Below, piece after piece: positions 61,324 through 64,000 of a stretch of 64,000 nucleotides of DNA (position 1 is the stretch's first letter; each line of letters opens with the position of its first letter). Location: assembly GCA_963675625.1 (NCBI GenBank), contig OY776497.1:2651690-2715689 (forward strand). Direction: 5' to 3'. The notes below the pieces were generated by a model that saw only the letters and a list, made by a program, of their open reading frames with translations, was not told the DNA's origin and made no database searches. This DNA is from F22 sp963675625 (GTDB taxonomy: Bacteria > Bacteroidota > Bacteroidia > Bacteroidales > Bacteroidaceae). Both the position numbers and the translations under genes were made by a program.

Positions 61324-61668
61324 CAGCAGCACGTTGCCGACGGGCTCATCCATGGAGGGCACTTCCATGTGGCACCTCTTCGCAGGCACTGCATCATGCG
61401 CCCGCACCATCTGCTCCACAATGGCCGACTCGCTCCCCGTACTGTTGGTCATCCACCGAATGGCCTGCTTGCCCACCAGTGCATCACCCACAGAGGGCAG
61501 CAGAGAAACGCGGGGCTTAAGCCCAAGCGTCAAATCAAAAATCAAATCAATCACCCACAACTGGAGAAATATTTTGCTAGTTTCCAGCATGGAGATAACA
61601 GTCAAGCCGAAAGGATTGAGGTACGTCAAAAGTATGGCATCGACAGATGCCTCATAAGGTTGTTTCAT
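61285..61668 (-). CDS. Uncertain 127-residue open frame, possibly a gene remnant
   Basis: Minus-strand frame whose first half is AT-rich and hydrophobic (LLTYLNPFGLTVISMLETSK) and second half is GC-rich with coding-like third positions (VGDALVGKQAIRWMTNSTGS). The last 13 codons run into the 17-bp tandem repeats, so the original 3' end is lost. Two plus-strand frames overlap it. I recognise no family. Listed as the most gene-like frame in this stretch, with low confidence. Confidence 0.3.
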   Translation of the reverse strand: MKQPYEASVDAILLTYLNPFGLTVISMLETSKIFLQLWVIDLIFDLTLGLKPRVSLLPSVGDALVGKQAIRWMTNSTGSESAIVEQMVRAHDAVPAKRCHMEVPSMDEPVGNVLLHRVIPWTDYDTG

Positions 61669-62237
61669 GACAAAAAATATATTAACATTTTTCTACACTA
61701 GGTTCCTGATCAAAGAGTTCTGAAAGAACTCTATTTATAAATAAAGGAATTCATGCCAGAGCGCTTTTTGCAGCAGAATACCTCCCAGAGCGTTTTCTGC
61801 ACATTTATTCCCCTTTTAAACAATCAAGAGAATTGGATTCTCTTTCTTTTACTAGCAAAAATCGATCACGTTGTGCGATCAACTTATTCATTGTCTCTTC
61901 TCCACCATTTTACACGCAATTTTCTATATATCCATTTGTTTATAGGCTTTATGTGACATAACTGTCTAATTTATTACTCAGCGTCAAGCGATATCCCTCT
62001 CGCCATTTAGCACTCAGACACAATATGTTTAGTGCGATTTTCAAGTCGTTTATCCATGCTCAATAGATTTTTCTATAAAACTCTTTTTGTATATTTTTGT
62101 TGGTCAAAACGCTCTTATTAACAAGTGAATATGTGTTAATGCAATTTTCCAATAATTCCTAGTATAAGATACCATCCAGAAGCCCTTTGCCGTCCACAAA
62201 CATCCTGCATAGGAAAATATCCAGAAGCCCCCTGCAT
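61669..62237. other. Gap without recognisable genes
   Basis: AT-rich sequence with two similar blocks, CAGAGCGCTTTTTGCA and CAGAGCGTTTTCTGCA (about 61757-61802), and CCAGAAGCCC units from 62173. I see no promoter-gene pair and no tRNA. Confidence 0.5.
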
Positions 62238-62427
62238 AGCTCCTCGCCAAAGAGTGGCGAGGTGGCCCAACGGGCCGGAGTGGTTGATCATACAATAAGA
62301 CAACAACGGGCCGGAGTGGTTGACAGCACAGTAGGGTATATCAAGCCTGATATAACCCTTGGTGTGGCTATCGCCACGATAATCTCTCTTCAACCACTCA
62401 GTCGCTACGCGCCAGCTCGCCACTCTT
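62238..62427. repeat. Palindromic element P2, right arm broken by IS copy 2
   Basis: Same left arm and GGCCCAACGGGCC hairpin as P1, then an extra internal copy of the AACGGGCCGGAGTGGTTGA block, the shared core (ACCCTTGGTGTGGCTATCGC) and TCAACCACTC. The right arm stops at CTCGCCACTCTT, where the IS begins. Confidence 0.85.
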
Positions 62428-64000
62428 GAGGCCACTGAAAAACGATTTTATTTACTAAGTATTCACACTTCGTGTTTTAATAGGCCTGTTGATGTCAGGG
62501 TTGCTATCTCTTATATTCTTATCTTTGCATACCAAAGAAAGAATGTATGCTAGATACTCCCAACAATCAACAATCTATTGACTTTAGTCGTCAGTTTATG
62601 GAGCAAGTTGTTCCTAAGACGATGAACTCCGTCGACTACACGACCTTGTAGACTTTAGTTTTGTCTACAATGAACTGAAGGACAAGTATAGTCACATTGG
62701 TCGTCGAGCAATCGATCCGATCTTGTTATTTAAATACTTGTTTCTCAAAGAGCTCTTTGACATTTCTGATATTGATGTTGTAAACCGTTCGCTTTACGAT
62801 ATGTCTTTTAAGTACTTCTTGGGGTTAGCTCATGATGAAGTAACCTGATCAATCCGAGTACTTTGACTAAGTTCCGTAGACAACGTCTAATCGACTTAGA
62901 CTTGCTTAATTTGTTGATTACCAAGACTATGGAAGTGGCTGTTGCTAATGGCATTAAACTTTCTAAAACAGGTATTGTTGATGCCACGCATACAGAGTCA
63001 AAATACACGTATGAGTATTATGGACGTAAGCTTAATAAACGCATGGACAAGTTATCCAACTTAATTAAGAAGTTCTCTCCAGAGGATGCGCAGAGCATGC
63101 CTCCGATTACAGGAAGTAAAGACGAGAAAGACAGTTCGTAAAGAAGCCGAATCCTTTGTACAAATGCTTGAAGAGAACGCTATCATTAGAGATATTCCAG
63201 CCGTTACAGAAGCACTTAACAACCTTAAGGAGACTTTAGATGATGCCAGAGAAGACGGTATCATAGCCTCTAAAGATAAGGATGCCCAGATAGGGCATAA
63301 GTCTGTACGTCGCTCTTTCTTTGGGTATAAAACTCATCTCTTTTAGACCCTAATCGCTTGATTAAGGCAGCGACCATTACTCCTGGCGGGGTGGATGATG
63401 GTAGTGAACTACCGCCGCTAATACAACAGTGTGCAGATCGTGACTTACCACTAGATGCAATCATTGGTGATCGAGCGTATTCTGCGAAGGCTAACTTAGA
63501 CCCTAGCTAAAGAAAACGATATCAAGCTTTTTGCTCGCATGAATCCTACAATCTCACAAGGTATGAGAACTCAAGAAAGAGAGTTTACTTACTGTAAAGA
63601 TGGGATGGGTTTATTTGTCCTGCAGGGCATCTGTCAGTGAGAAAGCAAAGGAACTCTTGCAAAACATCTAAGCGATATTATAGTCCATCTATTAGATATT
63701 ACTTTGATATCTCCAAATGTAAAGTCTGTCCATTAAGACACGGGGGCTATAAGGAAGGAGCTAAATCTAGAGTGTATCAAGTACGGATTATCGAAGGCAT
63801 ATTCAAAGAACATATTGAATTCGAGAAAACAGATGAGTTCAATGAACAAATGCGAGAAAGATACAAGGTCGAAGCCAAGATGGGGCGAACTCAAAAATCA
63901 ACATGGGTACAACAAAACTCGTTCATATGGTCTGGATAGCATGACCATACAGGGCGCTGTAGCCATAAGTGTCGTAAATCTGAAAGAATACTGCGATTAA
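62428..64000 (+). mobile_element. IS1182-family insertion sequence, second copy, cut by window edge
   Basis: Starts with the same inverted repeat GAGGCCACTGAAAAA and is nearly identical to 57096-58879 over 1573 bases, apart from about nine small indels and one substitution. Same orientation as copy 1, 5332 bases away. Confidence 0.9.
62547..64000 (+). pseudogene. IS1182-family transposase broken by multiple frameshifts
   Basis: Corresponds to the transposase at 57214 but is frameshifted near 62621, 62842, 63128, 63340, 63502, 63603, 63882 and 63984; a ninth indel near 62492 precedes the gene. Almost all are one-base changes in short homopolymers, with a single substitution (about 63745). This pattern suggests sequencing or assembly error near a contig end as much as true decay. 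The final codons lie outside the window. Confidence 0.85.

Noticed and set aside
61201..61330. Possible CRISPR array
   Set aside because: Units of 17 bases follow each other without unique spacers and vary in sequence, and no cas genes are present.
61753..61956. 67-codon plus-strand frame in the gap before P2
   Set aside because: Low-complexity Phe/Leu content in AT-rich sequence, no promoter and no family.
57001..62430. Integron attC-like sites in the palindromic elements
   Set aside because: No GTTRRRY/RYYYAAC core pair with correct geometry and no integrase.

Overview
The window looks like a chromosomal segment from a Bacteroidota species, most likely of the order Bacteroidales. The signs are the -7 promoter box TAnnTTTG in front of many genes, few Shine-Dalgarno sites, Bacteroidales-type families (LruC lipoprotein, DUF4492-cydAB, TIGR04076, cyclophilin-like proteins, C69 peptidase) and a seven-gene rseC-rnfBCDGEA operon. 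I do not assign a genus. The window opens inside nadB and ends inside a transposase.

Layout. 1-13.4 kb: partial nadB, a HAD phosphatase, an acyltransferase facing an AraC regulator, secreted and lipoprotein genes, a CAT-like acetyltransferase, a four-gene operon (two cyclophilin-like proteins, a carboxymuconolactone decarboxylase/cupin fusion, an iron alcohol dehydrogenase) divergent from a second AraC regulator, a TIGR04076 protein and mnmE. 13.4-19 kb: two tandem histidine-kinase-like proteins that both lack the phospho-accepting histidine, then a C69 peptidase/TlpA-like thioredoxin pair. 19-24.2 kb: a gene-free gap with a promoter-like box and three LacI-type palindromes, then LruC, GH53, kdsC, DUF2520 and nitroreductase genes. 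24.3-30.2 kb: the Rnf complex. 30.4-35.3 kb: degenerate LytM protein, dxr, rseP and rlmD. 35.4-44.2 kb: a 770-residue TPR-like protein, duplicated lipoproteins, holA, and DUF4492-cydA-cydB plus a 34-residue membrane ORF directly after cydB.

44.5-64 kb is accessory. It holds a Cys-rich mini-lipoprotein, a voltage-gated-like channel with a non-canonical filter, and a plus-strand gene train (HsdR-N nuclease domain, SH3/DUF3761, zinc-ribbon membrane protein, PLD nuclease, DUF3800). An AT-rich minus-strand Zorya-like operon follows (zorA, zorB, compact HNH effector), enclosed by a roughly 196-bp direct repeat that supplies the last 16 codons of the HNH gene. The last 7 kb is dense with repeats: two direct IS1182-family copies, 165-200 bp palindromic elements and 17-bp tandem repeats surround an AAA ATPase/PD-(D/E)XK pair. 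The terminal IS copy carries about nine indels but only one substitution relative to the intact copy, which looks like sequence error at a contig end.

The strongest candidates for something new are the Zorya-like cassette with its repeat boundaries, the multi-nuclease gene train beside it, the palindromic repeat family with IS insertions at its hairpin loops, and the tandem pseudo-histidine-kinases. Functions are read from sequence motifs by eye; no database search was possible.
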